From: an uncultured Eubacteriales bacterium
Lineage (GTDB): Bacteria > Bacillota > Clostridia > Lachnospirales > Lachnospiraceae
Length of the DNA stretch: 15,492 nt
Assembly (NCBI GenBank): GCA_900313855.1
Contig: OMSZ01000151.1
Coordinates: forward strand, 1-15,492
Direction: 5' to 3'
Below are positions 1 to 6,865 of the stretch, one piece after another (the first letter of the stretch is position 1; every line of letters begins with the position of its first letter). The position numbers were made by a program, and so were the translations under genes. The notes under the pieces were generated by a model. The model was not told the origin of the DNA. It worked only from the letters and a program-made list of their open reading frames with translations, and ran no database searches.

Positions 1-1298
1 AGTATTTTAACCGTGTAAAACATTATCTTTAAGTCCATCATAACCGACCTCTGGGATATATAAATAAGATCCAGCTTAAGCTTATCAAGCGGCGTTGTGT
101 TATATTTACCATAAACCTGCGCATATCCCGTAAGTCCAGCCTTTACCTTAAGTCTCATTGCAAATTCCGGAAGCTCCTTCTCATACTCATCGGCAATCTC
201 AGGTCTTTCAGGTCTGGGACCCACAATAGTCATATCACCCTTTAATATATTAAATAACTGAGGTATCTCATCTATACGGAACATTCTGATGATCCGCCCA
301 ACCTTTGTGATCCTGTCATCATCGCTTGATGCTAATCTGGCATAGGCTTCGGAATTCTCCTTCATGCTGCGGAATTTGTATATATAAAACTCCTTTTTAT
401 TCTTAGTCAGTCTTTTTTGTTTGTAGAAAACCTTTCCCCCATCATCTATCTTGATAGCCATAGCCGTAATTATCATAAAAGGAGAAGCTATCAATAGACC
501 GGTTAACGAGAGTATTATATCTGACAATCTCTTAATTATGGGATAGTACCACACTACATCCGTTCTTCTGTTTCGTAAAAATGGCGTATCGAAAAAGGTA
601 GATACCTCGCATCCCCTGACGTTAATATCCGCTATCGATATGGAATAATGAATATCTATATTCCTTTTACTGCAGTATAAAAAGATCGCCTCACGAATCT
701 CCTGATCAACCTCGTACAAATAAATATCATGGCATCTTTTTAATACCTTATACATCTCATACCCATCACTATATTGTTCAAGGCAGCCCATAATACGATA
801 TCTGTACGGGTATGCCTTCATTTTCTCAAGAAGTGTCCAATACGTTTCATCACCGTAAATGATCGCAACCCTGTGTGGCTCATCAAACCTTGCATGAAGC
901 CTGTTCATGAAAAAGGTAAGCACTGTAATGATAAACATCTGAACCGCATAAGCAAGCACGAACAATCTGGTCTGCAGTCTGTGAAAATTATGAAACCAGA
1001 AGAACGCCGAAACATATAAAGCAATATTAGATATACCAAAGGATAATAACTGTGAAAATGCAAGCTCCATAAGATGATAGGCGCCTATCTTATGGGCCTT
1101 GTACATTTTAGAAAACGAAAGATAAACAATACAATATAAAAGCCCTACCGTAGCTAAAGTACGCACACCAAAATAGCCTTTGTCCCAACCGACACCGACA
1201 TTCCAATACCAAAGCCATATTGCTGATGAAAACGCCAGAGCAATACTTAAAAACGTATATATATTCCTGATTATTCTTTTAACCAGATTATTAGACAT
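1..1298 (-). CDS. Polyprenyl-phosphate sugar-1-phosphate transferase (exopolysaccharide/capsule initiation), 3' end cut off
   Basis: 432 codons are visible from ATG at 1298 and the frame is open to the window edge, so a short C-terminal piece is missing (family about 460 residues). The N-terminal half has about four hydrophobic membrane segments (roughly residues 8-130), followed by a soluble nucleotide-binding-like linker. From about residue 256 the bacterial sugar transferase domain (PF02397) begins with KRLSDIILSLTGLLIASPF, a membrane helix, then YKFRSM, DDDRITKVGRIIRMFRIDE, NILKGDMTIVGPRPERPE and KAGLTGYAQVYGKYN. The Asp-Glu pair D343-E344 corresponds to the catalytic dyad of this family. 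Such enzymes transfer a sugar phosphate from a UDP-sugar to undecaprenyl phosphate at the inner membrane face, the first step in exopolysaccharide or capsule repeat-unit assembly. The exact sugar cannot be told from the sequence. It lies 84 bp downstream of spoVG on the same strand, with a hairpin between them, so cotranscription is uncertain. Confidence 0.93.
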   Translation of the reverse strand, partial: MSNNLVKRIIRNIYTFLSIALAFSSAIWLWYWNVGVGWDKGYFGVRTLATVGLLYCIVYLSFSKMYKAHKIGAYHLMELAFSQLLSFGISNIALYVSAFFWFHNFHRLQTRLFVLAYAVQMFIITVLTFFMNRLHARFDEPHRVAIIYGDETYWTLLEKMKAYPYRYRIMGCLEQYSDGYEMYKVLKRCHDIYLYEVDQEIREAIFLYCSKRNIDIHYSISIADINVRGCEVSTFFDTPFLRNRRTDVVWYYPIIKRLSDIILSLTGLLIASPFMIITAMAIKIDDGGKVFYKQKRLTKNKKEFYIYKFRSMKENSEAYARLASSDDDRITKVGRIIRMFRIDEIPQLFNILKGDMTIVGPRPERPEIADEYEKELPEFAMRLKVKAGLTGYAQVYGKYNTTPLDKLKLDLIYISQRSVMMDLKIMFYTVKI

Positions 1299-1336
1299 TA
1301 ATGCACCGCTTTCTCAAACATAAACTTAAAGCTCAA

Positions 1337-1364
1337 CAAGCCGGAAACTTTCGTCCCCGGCTTG
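1337..1364 (-). terminator. Hairpin after spoVG, weak terminator candidate
   Basis: A perfect 8-bp inverted repeat (caagccgg / ccggcttg) with a 12-nt loop lies 18 nt past the spoVG stop. On the minus strand it is followed only by TTGAGCTTT, so the U-tract is poor. It may attenuate rather than stop transcription into the sugar transferase gene. Confidence 0.5.
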
Positions 1365-1382
1365 CTCCCCCTCTAAAAACGC

Positions 1383-1658
1383 TTATTCTGCTGTGTCTTC
1401 CTCAGCCATTGCTTTCTCATATTCAGCAAGGATCAATGATTGGATTCTTGCTCTTGCTTCCTGATTGATCGGATGTGCTATATCCCGATAATCACCATCC
1501 GCAGCTTTGCGGCTCGGCATTGCGATGAATAACCCCTTTTCACCCTCAATAACCTTAATGTCATGAACAACGAATTCGTTGTCTAATGTAATTGAAACAA
1601 TAGCTTTCATCTTGCCTTCTTTGGCAACTTTTTTAAGTCTGATATCTGTAATATTCAT
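1383..1658 (-). CDS. spoVG: SpoVG, RNA-binding regulator
   Basis: The 91-residue product starts [11 protein letters not shown] and continues with [47 protein letters not shown] and an acidic, helical C-terminus, the standard SpoVG layout and length. I use the ATG at 1658 because GGGGAG sits 7 nt before it and the family begins with this MNITD motif. A frame extension to 1685 would run through the ribosome binding site. SpoVG is known as a nucleic-acid-binding regulator affecting septation/sporulation in Bacillus and envelope and virulence genes in Staphylococcus and Listeria; it also occurs in non-spore-formers, so it does not prove sporulation here. It follows glgD by 111 bp on the same strand with no terminator or clear promoter between, so it is probably transcribed with glgC-glgD. 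Confidence 0.95.
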   Translation of the reverse strand: MNITDIRLKKVAKEGKMKAIVSITLDNEFVVHDIKVIEGEKGLFIAMPSRKAADGDYRDIAHPINQEARARIQSLILAEYEKAMAEEDTAE

Positions 1659-1677
1659 TCTGCTACTCCCCTTTGCA

Positions 1678-1752
1678 TTATGCAATCTTCACTTCATTAT
1701 CAAAACCATCTTTGCTTAACCCCTTAGCAAACAACTTTGATAACCAACCCAT
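1678..1752 (-). CDS. Candidate 24-residue amphipathic peptide
   Basis: A short ORF fills the glgD-spoVG gap. ATG at 1752 is 17 nt after the glgD stop and preceded by TGGAGATA (a GGAG core with tight spacing). The stop at 1678 lies 19 nt before spoVG. The peptide begins [14 protein letters not shown] and ends NEVKIA. In a helical wheel W3, L4, L7, F8 and L12 fall on one face while K6, K10, K14 and serines fall on the other, as in membrane-surface helices such as SpoVM or phenol-soluble modulins. That resemblance is in character only, not homology. I do not recognise a family. It could be a chance ORF; no expression evidence is available. Confidence 0.4.
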   Translation of the reverse strand: MGWLSKLFAKGLSKDGFDNEVKIA

Positions 1753-1769
1753 TATCTCCAGAAAAGGTT

Positions 1770-2894
1770 CTACAGTCCGTAACGGAAATTCTTCTCTACA
1801 ACGACCTTGATCTGACCGGGATCTGCTGTATGAATTGTATTCGCACGTAATGTATCCCTGCTCTCCACAATACAATTCTCAATAACCGAATTATCCCCAA
1901 TATGCACGTCATTAAGAATTATAGAATTGCGGATCACACAATTATTACCAACATATACCTTCTTAAACAATACAGAATTCTCAACCGTACCATTGACAAT
2001 ACATCCGCTTGCGATAAGCGAATTATTAACAACGGCATCACCATTGTACTTAGCAGGAGGAAGATCATCCACCTTAGAATATACATCCGGATACTGACGG
2101 AAGAAATAATCTCTGATATCCTTCTTTAAGAAATCCATGTTAGTCTTGTAATATGAATCGATAGTTCCGATGTTTCTCCAATACGAATCCATCTTGTAAG
2201 CATATATCTTCTTAACGCTCTTATAACGGATAAGGATGTCCTTAACAAAATCTGTTCTACCTTCCTTAGCACAAGCCTCAAGAAGCTCGATAAGCTGACG
2301 TCTTCTTATAACATATACTCCGATCGAAGCTGTCTGTGTCTGTGCAACTAACGGCTTCTCCTCGAAATCGATCACCTGCATATCGTCATTGGTCTTAACA
2401 ACACCGAAACGGCTTACATCATCATCCTCAGGATTGATATCCGTTGTAACGATCGTGATATCCGCGCCCTTCTCAATATGCTGCTCTAACACCTTGCTGT
2501 AATCAAGCTTATAAACGCCGTCACCACTTGCTATTACTACATACGGCTCATGGCTTTCCTTCAAAAAGCTGATATTCTGATAAAGCGCATCGGCTGTACC
2601 CTGATACCAATAGCTGTTTGTTGTTGTAATGGTAGGTGTAAATACATAAAGTCCACCCTGTTTTCTACCGAAATCCCACCATTTTGAAGAATTCAGATGT
2701 TCATTCAGCGAACGTGAATTATACTGTGTAAATACAGCAACCTTCTGTATATGGGAATTAGTCATATTACTCAGGGAGAAATCGATTGCCCTGTAGCTTC
2801 CGGTAACCGGCATTGCTGCAACTGCACGCTTTGCTGAAAGCTCTCCCATTCTACTGCTGTTACCGCCTGCTAAAATAATTCCTATTGCTCTCAT
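1770..2894 (-). CDS. glgD: GlgD, regulatory/non-catalytic subunit of ADP-glucose pyrophosphorylase
   Basis: 374 residues: an N-terminal nucleotidyltransferase-like domain ([77 protein letters not shown]) followed from about residue 285 by a left-handed beta-helix region with hexapeptide-like repeats ([44 protein letters not shown]). Compared with its neighbour GlgC, the AKPAV lysine motif is replaced by RAVAAM and [10 protein letters not shown] by [10 protein letters not shown]. This matches the GlgD branch in Firmicutes, which has little activity alone and forms a heterotetramer with GlgC for glycogen synthesis. The ATG overlaps the glgC stop (ATGA), which implies translational coupling and supports a fixed subunit ratio. 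Confidence 0.95.
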   Translation of the reverse strand: MRAIGIILAGGNSSRMGELSAKRAVAAMPVTGSYRAIDFSLSNMTNSHIQKVAVFTQYNSRSLNEHLNSSKWWDFGRKQGGLYVFTPTITTTNSYWYQGTADALYQNISFLKESHEPYVVIASGDGVYKLDYSKVLEQHIEKGADITIVTTDINPEDDDVSRFGVVKTNDDMQVIDFEEKPLVAQTQTASIGVYVIRRRQLIELLEACAKEGRTDFVKDILIRYKSVKKIYAYKMDSYWRNIGTIDSYYKTNMDFLKKDIRDYFFRQYPDVYSKVDDLPPAKYNGDAVVNNSLIASGCIVNGTVENSVLFKKVYVGNNCVIRNSIILNDVHIGDNSVIENCIVESRDTLRANTIHTADPGQIKVVVEKNFRYGL

Positions 2895-4165
2895 GCTTCG
2901 TCACCTACCTTTATTAAACTAGATCCACTCTTAAGTAATCCGTCCGGATATTCCGACTTTTCAGTAGGTCCAAAGATTGCGGTATTCTTACCAATCTTAA
3001 CCCCTTCCGGAATAATAGAATTCTCTCCGATAGTAACAAGTCCGAAAGAGTAAATGTTAGGCTTCTTCTCGTTAGGTGCTTCCTCACCGACACCAAGATC
3101 ACAGTTAGCTCCGATCTCAACGTTCTCGGCTATGATCGCCTTATCAACGATAGAGCCCTCACCGATAACGGTTCCATTCATAATGATCGAATCCTTTACA
3201 ACTGCTCCCTTGCCGATGGTTACTCCGGAACCGATAACGCAATGGCTTACCTCGCCATATACCTCTGTTCCTTCACCCACTATACTTTCAGTAACCTTTC
3301 CTGCCTCATCAATATACTGCGGCGGAAGAATATCACTCTTTGTATAAATTCTCCAGAACTCCTCATAGAGATTGAACTCAGGAATAATATCCACAAGCTC
3401 CATATTAGCCTCCCAGTAAGAACCGAGAGTTCCTACATCCTTCCAATAGCCCTTGAAATCATAAGCGACAACCTTTGAACCATTCTCATGGCAGTGTGGA
3501 ATTATATGCTTACCAAAGTCACAGGAAGGTACATCCTTAAGCTCCTCAAGAGCATCCTTAAGAACGCTCCAGTTAAAGATGTATATACCCATTGACGCCT
3601 TATTGCTTCTAGGCTTTTCAGGCTTCTCTTCAAATTCCTGAATAACTCCCTCATCATCTGTGATAACTACACCGAAACGACTTGCCTCTTCCATTGGCAC
3701 CTCGTATGTAGCTAATGTAATATCAGCTCCCATAGCTTTATGGTGATCCAACATCACCTCATAATCCATTTTATATATATGATCTCCCGAAAGGATAAGA
3801 ACATACTCCGGATTATAATGCTTGATATACTCGATGTTCTGATAAATTGCGTTCGCTGTACCTGTATACCACTGGCTGTTCTCGCTCTTCTCGTATGGTG
3901 GAAGTACGGTTACACCACCGATATTGCGATCCAAATCCCAAGGAATACCGATTCCAATATGCTGATTGAGTCGAAGCGGTCTGTACTGTGTCAGCACTCC
4001 TACTGTGTCAATTCCTGAATTGATACAGTTAGAAAGCGGGAAATCGATTATCTTATACTTTCCGCCGAAAGCAACGGCAGGCTTGGCAAGCTTTGATGTC
4101 AATACGCCTAAACGACTGCCTTGTCCACCCGCTAATAGCATGGCTATCATTTCTTTCTTAATCAT
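2891..4165 (-). CDS. glgC: Glucose-1-phosphate adenylyltransferase (ADP-glucose pyrophosphorylase), catalytic subunit
   Basis: 424 residues, normal family length. It makes ADP-glucose from ATP and glucose-1-phosphate, the committed step of bacterial glycogen synthesis. Motifs in order: [22 protein letters not shown] (nucleotide-binding loop with Arg and Lys), [45 protein letters not shown] (metal-binding Asp), [27 protein letters not shown], and [19 protein letters not shown]. From about residue 300 there is a hexapeptide-repeat beta-helix ([20 protein letters not shown] onward). ATG at 4165 is preceded by AAAGGGGTG at 5 nt spacing. It is the first gene of the glgC-glgD unit and sits behind an extended -10 promoter. 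The next gene starts inside its stop codon. Confidence 0.97.
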   Translation of the reverse strand: MIKKEMIAMLLAGGQGSRLGVLTSKLAKPAVAFGGKYKIIDFPLSNCINSGIDTVGVLTQYRPLRLNQHIGIGIPWDLDRNIGGVTVLPPYEKSENSQWYTGTANAIYQNIEYIKHYNPEYVLILSGDHIYKMDYEVMLDHHKAMGADITLATYEVPMEEASRFGVVITDDEGVIQEFEEKPEKPRSNKASMGIYIFNWSVLKDALEELKDVPSCDFGKHIIPHCHENGSKVVAYDFKGYWKDVGTLGSYWEANMELVDIIPEFNLYEEFWRIYTKSDILPPQYIDEAGKVTESIVGEGTEVYGEVSHCVIGSGVTIGKGAVVKDSIIMNGTVIGEGSIVDKAIIAENVEIGANCDLGVGEEAPNEKKPNIYSFGLVTIGENSIIPEGVKIGKNTAIFGPTEKSEYPDGLLKSGSSLIKVGDEA

Positions 4166-4198
4166 AATGTCACCCCTTTATGCATGAATATGTAGTAT

Positions 4199-4207
4199 AT
4201 TATATCA
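4199..4207 (-). promoter_or_regulatory. Extended -10 promoter for glgC-glgD
   Basis: On the minus strand the sequence TGATATAAT gives a consensus extended -10 (TGnTATAAT) about 33 nt before the glgC ATG, with an AT-rich stretch upstream that could act as an UP element. No good -35 is seen at 17 nt, which is acceptable for an extended -10. Predicted start of transcription is about 4192. Confidence 0.6.
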
Positions 4208-4409
4208 TTAAAGGTGTTAAATTAAAACAATTTTTATGCAAATTTACACATATTTTTAAATTTTTGGTACTTTTCTCATTTTAACTATGAATTTTGGGTA
4301 ATTAACGCCTTATTTTTTGTGCAATTTTCATATAATCCATACTGTATGTCCATCGAATGCCTTATCACACTTACAAAAAGACCGATCACATAGCTTCCAT
4401 ACAATAATA

Positions 4410-4445
4410 AAAGCCGGAAAGAAAACATCTCTTCCTTCCGGCTTT
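4410..4445 (-). terminator. Strong intrinsic terminator after the thioesterase gene
   Basis: A perfect 10-bp stem (aaagccggaa / ttccggcttt) with a 16-nt loop lies 8 nt past the thioesterase stop; on the minus strand it ends TTTTATTATT. It closes the coiled-coil/thioesterase transcript and insulates glgC. Confidence 0.85.
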
Positions 4446-4453
4446 ATTAATCC

Positions 4454-4888
4454 TTATATACTTATCAATTCCTGTCCGACAAGACTGTTTAATTTCTCAT
4501 ACACCTCCGGCAATTCCTTTTTAAGTCTAACCGGCTTGAAATTAAAATCCACAAAACAATGCTCGCTTACCGCTTCATTGTGAAGCTCCTTAAAATCCTC
4601 TGAATATATTTTGTAACTCATGGAAAACTTAACGCCATGAAAGCCTGTAAGCTTTGGCACGATGCAAATCGTTTCTCCAAATCTTGCCGGAGTCCTGTAA
4701 TTACAGCTTACGGAAAGCACCGGTATCATAATTCCGGCCTTTTCCAGCTTATCATAATCAAGCTCTAACTGCCTTAAAAAATCCATACGGCACTCCTCAA
4801 GAAACCTTATATAGTTGGAATGATGAACCACCTGCATCTTATCAGTCTCATAATAATTAATAGTTCTCTTAAATACTTTGTATTCCAT
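4454..4888 (-). CDS. Acyl-CoA thioesterase, YbgC/4HBT hotdog family
   Basis: 144 residues from ATG at 4888. The N-terminal motif YYETDKMQVVHHSNYIRFLEECR matches the 4-hydroxybenzoyl-CoA/YbgC thioesterase signature, in which the Asp (here in ETDKM) and the following His-Asn-Tyr pocket lie at the active site of the hotdog fold. Downstream pieces VLSVSCNYRTPARFGETICI and the beta strands ending CFVDFNFKPVRL complete a single hotdog domain of usual length. These enzymes hydrolyse acyl-CoA thioesters in the cytoplasm; the substrate here cannot be read. Start choice: GGGGG lies 5 nt before the ATG at 4888. An adjacent in-frame ATG at 4891 (2 nt spacing) and a TTG at 4900 are less likely. It begins 14 nt after the stop of the coiled-coil gene, so the two form an operon ended by the terminator at 4410-4445. 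Confidence 0.88.
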   Translation of the reverse strand: MEYKVFKRTINYYETDKMQVVHHSNYIRFLEECRMDFLRQLELDYDKLEKAGIMIPVLSVSCNYRTPARFGETICIVPKLTGFHGVKFSMSYKIYSEDFKELHNEAVSEHCFVDFNFKPVRLKKELPEVYEKLNSLVGQELISI

Positions 4889-4902
4889 CATATCCCCCAA
4901 TA

Positions 4903-6591
4903 TCAGAATTCAGTAATCTCAAATTCAGCTTTTTCCACCGTTACGGCAGCTTCTTCCTCTTTCTTCTCACGCTCCGCAACCGCTCTGCTTATGAGTCCGC
5001 TGTATCTCTTGTCAGTTGTAATAGCACTTGCCATCTTAGCCACCTTCTCGGAAGGCACACTCGCGATCTTTTCGGATTTAACAAAATGCGGTATCATCGG
5101 AACACCCTCAAAGGCATCTTCCTTCTGCTCAAGCTTTGTCTCCACACTGATTTGTTCATCACTATCAAACGAGAATTTTTCCTGGACATATTTCGGCTTT
5201 TGTTCCGGCGCTTTTTCATCAGCCTTGGCAGTTTTCTCTTCTTTCACCGGCTCTTCTTTCGCTGGCACCTCTTTCACCGACTCTTTTTTCACTGGCTCCG
5301 CTTTCACCGGCTCTTCCTTTGCCGGCTCTTCTTTCACCGGTTCCTCTTTCTTCTGCCCATAAATACTGCCTTTTCCATCAGCAGCCTCTTCGAACTCCTC
5401 ATCATAATCATCAACATATTCTATCTCATACTCTTCGCCTTCCTCAAGCTCATCCTCGGTAACATAAATGATCTCGTACTCCTCGTCATCATCCGATGCC
5501 GGCTCTCCTTTTGCGTTTTCTTTGATTGTTTCTGTATCTTTTGCTGCCTCAGCCACCTTAGCTGCTTCCACATTCTTTACAGTTTGCGACTCTCTTACAG
5601 CATCTTTATCATTTGCAGCCTCAGTCTCTTTTGCTGCTTCTTCATTCTTCACCGCCTCAGCCTTTTTTGCTGCTTCTTCATTCTTCACCGCCTCAGCCTT
5701 TTTAGCTGCCTCTATATCATTTGCCGTTTCAGCCTTCAAACGGGACATCTCCTCTTTAAGCTTGTCCCTCTCCTCCTTCATCTTCGCAAGCGCTTCCTCA
5801 GCCTCCTTAGCGTTTGCCTTAGCCTCATCAGCCTCTAATTCCTTCTGCCTTGCATTATCTAACGCAAGCATAGCAGCAGCCTCAGCCTCCTCTGCTCTTA
5901 TCTCCTGCTCAGTCTTTAAATCCAATGTAAGCTGTATACTTCCATCGTCATACATATAAGGATTCCGACGGCCATTTACTCTTGCATTATAAAGCTCATT
6001 AGAAAGCAGCTGACCAATCTCTAATATCTGCTGGCTCCTGTCCTTTGCATCCATATCAGACAAGCCATCCATAAGCTCTTTTCTGTTTGCCGCAAGTGTA
6101 TCTATCTTTTCCTGCATTGCCTGAAGGACTATCTCATAATCATTCTTCATATTCTCATAGGTATCAGATATAAGCTTAGACACCTCGGTGAGCATTTCAT
6201 CTGTATAAATGAGCGAGGCTCCGTATATCTCATTGGCATTGTCAAGCTCGTCAAGCTCCTCCTGTGAGAGCATGGAGAAATCAACCGGATCCACATTGGT
6301 AGTTCTCTTATTGACACGCATGCGGCTTGCAGAACGCTCCGCCTGATATATGATCTTCTCAGCCTCTTTCTTTGCTTCGTTGATAATCTTACCTCTGCGG
6401 TCGTTGACCTCATGATAGGTCTTAAGCTCCATATCTATCTGCCCCGCAAGCTCAGTTAACAGAGATTGTACCTCATCTTTATATATCATTACCTTACCGG
6501 AAGCTAACGGTACAGGTGATGCTCCATCCATTATAGTCTGCAGACGTTCAATTATCTCCTTCGTCCTGCTCTTATCAGCGATAGTCTCCAT
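4903..6591 (-). CDS. DivIVA-like coiled-coil protein with two repeat arrays, function unknown
   Basis: 562 residues, no signal peptide and no membrane segment. The N-terminal part (about 1-95: KEIIERLQTIMDGASPVPL, YKDEVQSLLTEL, then a basic/acidic helix INEAKKEAEKIIYQAE) resembles clostridial proteins annotated as DivIVA-like or ATP synthase b-like. Residues about 110-280 are alpha-helical, ending in an Ala/Glu/Lys coiled coil. Residues 287-358 are six 12-residue repeats of AEAVKNEEAAKK type. Residues 366-404 are strongly acidic (DDDEEYEIIYVTEDELEEGE). Residues 416-450 are seven pentapeptides of EEPVK type. A more ordered C-terminal region follows from about 500 (GVPMIPHFVKSEKIASVPSEKVAKM). 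ATG at 6591 has AGGAGG 10 nt upstream. A scaffold or polar/division-related role is possible but is inference. Confidence 0.85.
   Translation of the reverse strand: METIADKSRTKEIIERLQTIMDGASPVPLASGKVMIYKDEVQSLLTELAGQIDMELKTYHEVNDRRGKIINEAKKEAEKIIYQAERSASRMRVNKRTTNVDPVDFSMLSQEELDELDNANEIYGASLIYTDEMLTEVSKLISDTYENMKNDYEIVLQAMQEKIDTLAANRKELMDGLSDMDAKDRSQQILEIGQLLSNELYNARVNGRRNPYMYDDGSIQLTLDLKTEQEIRAEEAEAAAMLALDNARQKELEADEAKANAKEAEEALAKMKEERDKLKEEMSRLKAETANDIEAAKKAEAVKNEEAAKKAEAVKNEEAAKETEAANDKDAVRESQTVKNVEAAKVAEAAKDTETIKENAKGEPASDDDEEYEIIYVTEDELEEGEEYEIEYVDDYDEEFEEAADGKGSIYGQKKEEPVKEEPAKEEPVKAEPVKKESVKEVPAKEEPVKEEKTAKADEKAPEQKPKYVQEKFSFDSDEQISVETKLEQKEDAFEGVPMIPHFVKSEKIASVPSEKVAKMASAITTDKRYSGLISRAVAEREKKEEEAAVTVEKAEFEITEF
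5242..5346 (-). repeat. Pentapeptide-coding array (EEPVK type, 7 units)
   Basis: Residues 416-450 of the coiled-coil protein read EEPVK, EEPAK, EEPVK, AEPVK, KESVK, EVPAK, EEPVK: seven 15-nt units in phase. Lys/Glu/Pro repeats of this kind form extended, stiff linkers. Confidence 0.85.
5518..5733 (-). repeat. Six 36-nt (12-residue) tandem repeats inside the coiled-coil gene
   Basis: Units are residues 287-298, 299-310, 311-322, 323-334, 335-346 and 347-358, with a pattern near AEAVKNEEAAKK. Two adjacent copies at 5633-5668 and 5669-5704 are identical at 35 of 36 nt, showing recent duplication; outer copies are diverged. Confidence 0.85.
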
Positions 6592-6638
6592 ATCAATATT
6601 TCCTCCTACTGTGTACGAACTTTTCTGTATCTTAAACT

Positions 6639-6667
6639 TTATCCGTTCAGTTCATCTTATCCGGTCA
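6639..6667 (-). repeat. Direct repeat in the leader of the coiled-coil gene
   Basis: Two 11-nt copies with one mismatch, ttatccgttca at 6639-6649 and ttatccggtca at 6657-6667 (plus strand), 18 nt apart. They lie in the predicted 5' leader of the coiled-coil gene. Function unknown; possibly a regulator site. Confidence 0.4.
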
Positions 6668-6718
6668 AGTCAAACAACAGTGCTAAAATATCTTAAATGT
6701 TAAGTCATCAGTCTTATC

Positions 6719-6747
6719 ATTGTATCAAAATTAAGGCCTTGTGGCAA
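6719..6747 (-). promoter_or_regulatory. Sigma-A-type promoter for the coiled-coil/thioesterase operon
   Basis: Minus strand: TTGCCA (6742-6747), 17-nt spacer, TACAAT (6719-6724) preceded by TGA, an extended -10. This is the best promoter match in the window. Predicted transcription start is near 6712, giving a leader of about 120 nt before the ATG at 6591. The rest of the 274-bp gap to hydF holds no convincing gene or terminator. Confidence 0.7.
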
Positions 6748-6865
6748 ACGTTTTCTCCTTAATATTCAAGGGTTACAACATCTTGTGTCCGTTCATATCG
6801 CACACCACTATTATTACCAAAAACAAAATTTGACCGCGTTTAATTTCATCCATAATGCGCTGATA

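Noticed and set aside
1659..1685. Nine-residue N-terminal extension of SpoVG
   Set aside because: The extension would be encoded by the ribosome binding site itself, and the family starts at MNITD.
1673..1685. Short palindrome ttgcat-t-atgcaa before spoVG
   Set aside because: A 6-bp inverted repeat with a 1-nt centre is too short to call an operator without repeats elsewhere, and it cannot form a stable RNA hairpin.
1678..1875. 65-codon minus-strand frame overlapping the end of glgD
   Set aside because: Its first two-thirds lie inside glgD in another frame; only the last 24 codons, which start after the glgD stop with a GGAG site, are retained as a candidate peptide.
4820..5959. Long plus-strand open frames opposite the coiled-coil gene
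   Set aside because: They are Ser/Phe/Leu-rich mirror images of the Glu/Lys/Ala repeats on the minus strand, without ribosome sites or domain motifs.
6773..6853. 26-codon minus-strand ORF just after hydF, starting MDEIKRGQILFLVII
   Set aside because: The first residues vaguely recall MazF-type toxins, but there is no ribosome binding site and the frame ends after 26 codons; a chance ORF or unprovable remnant.
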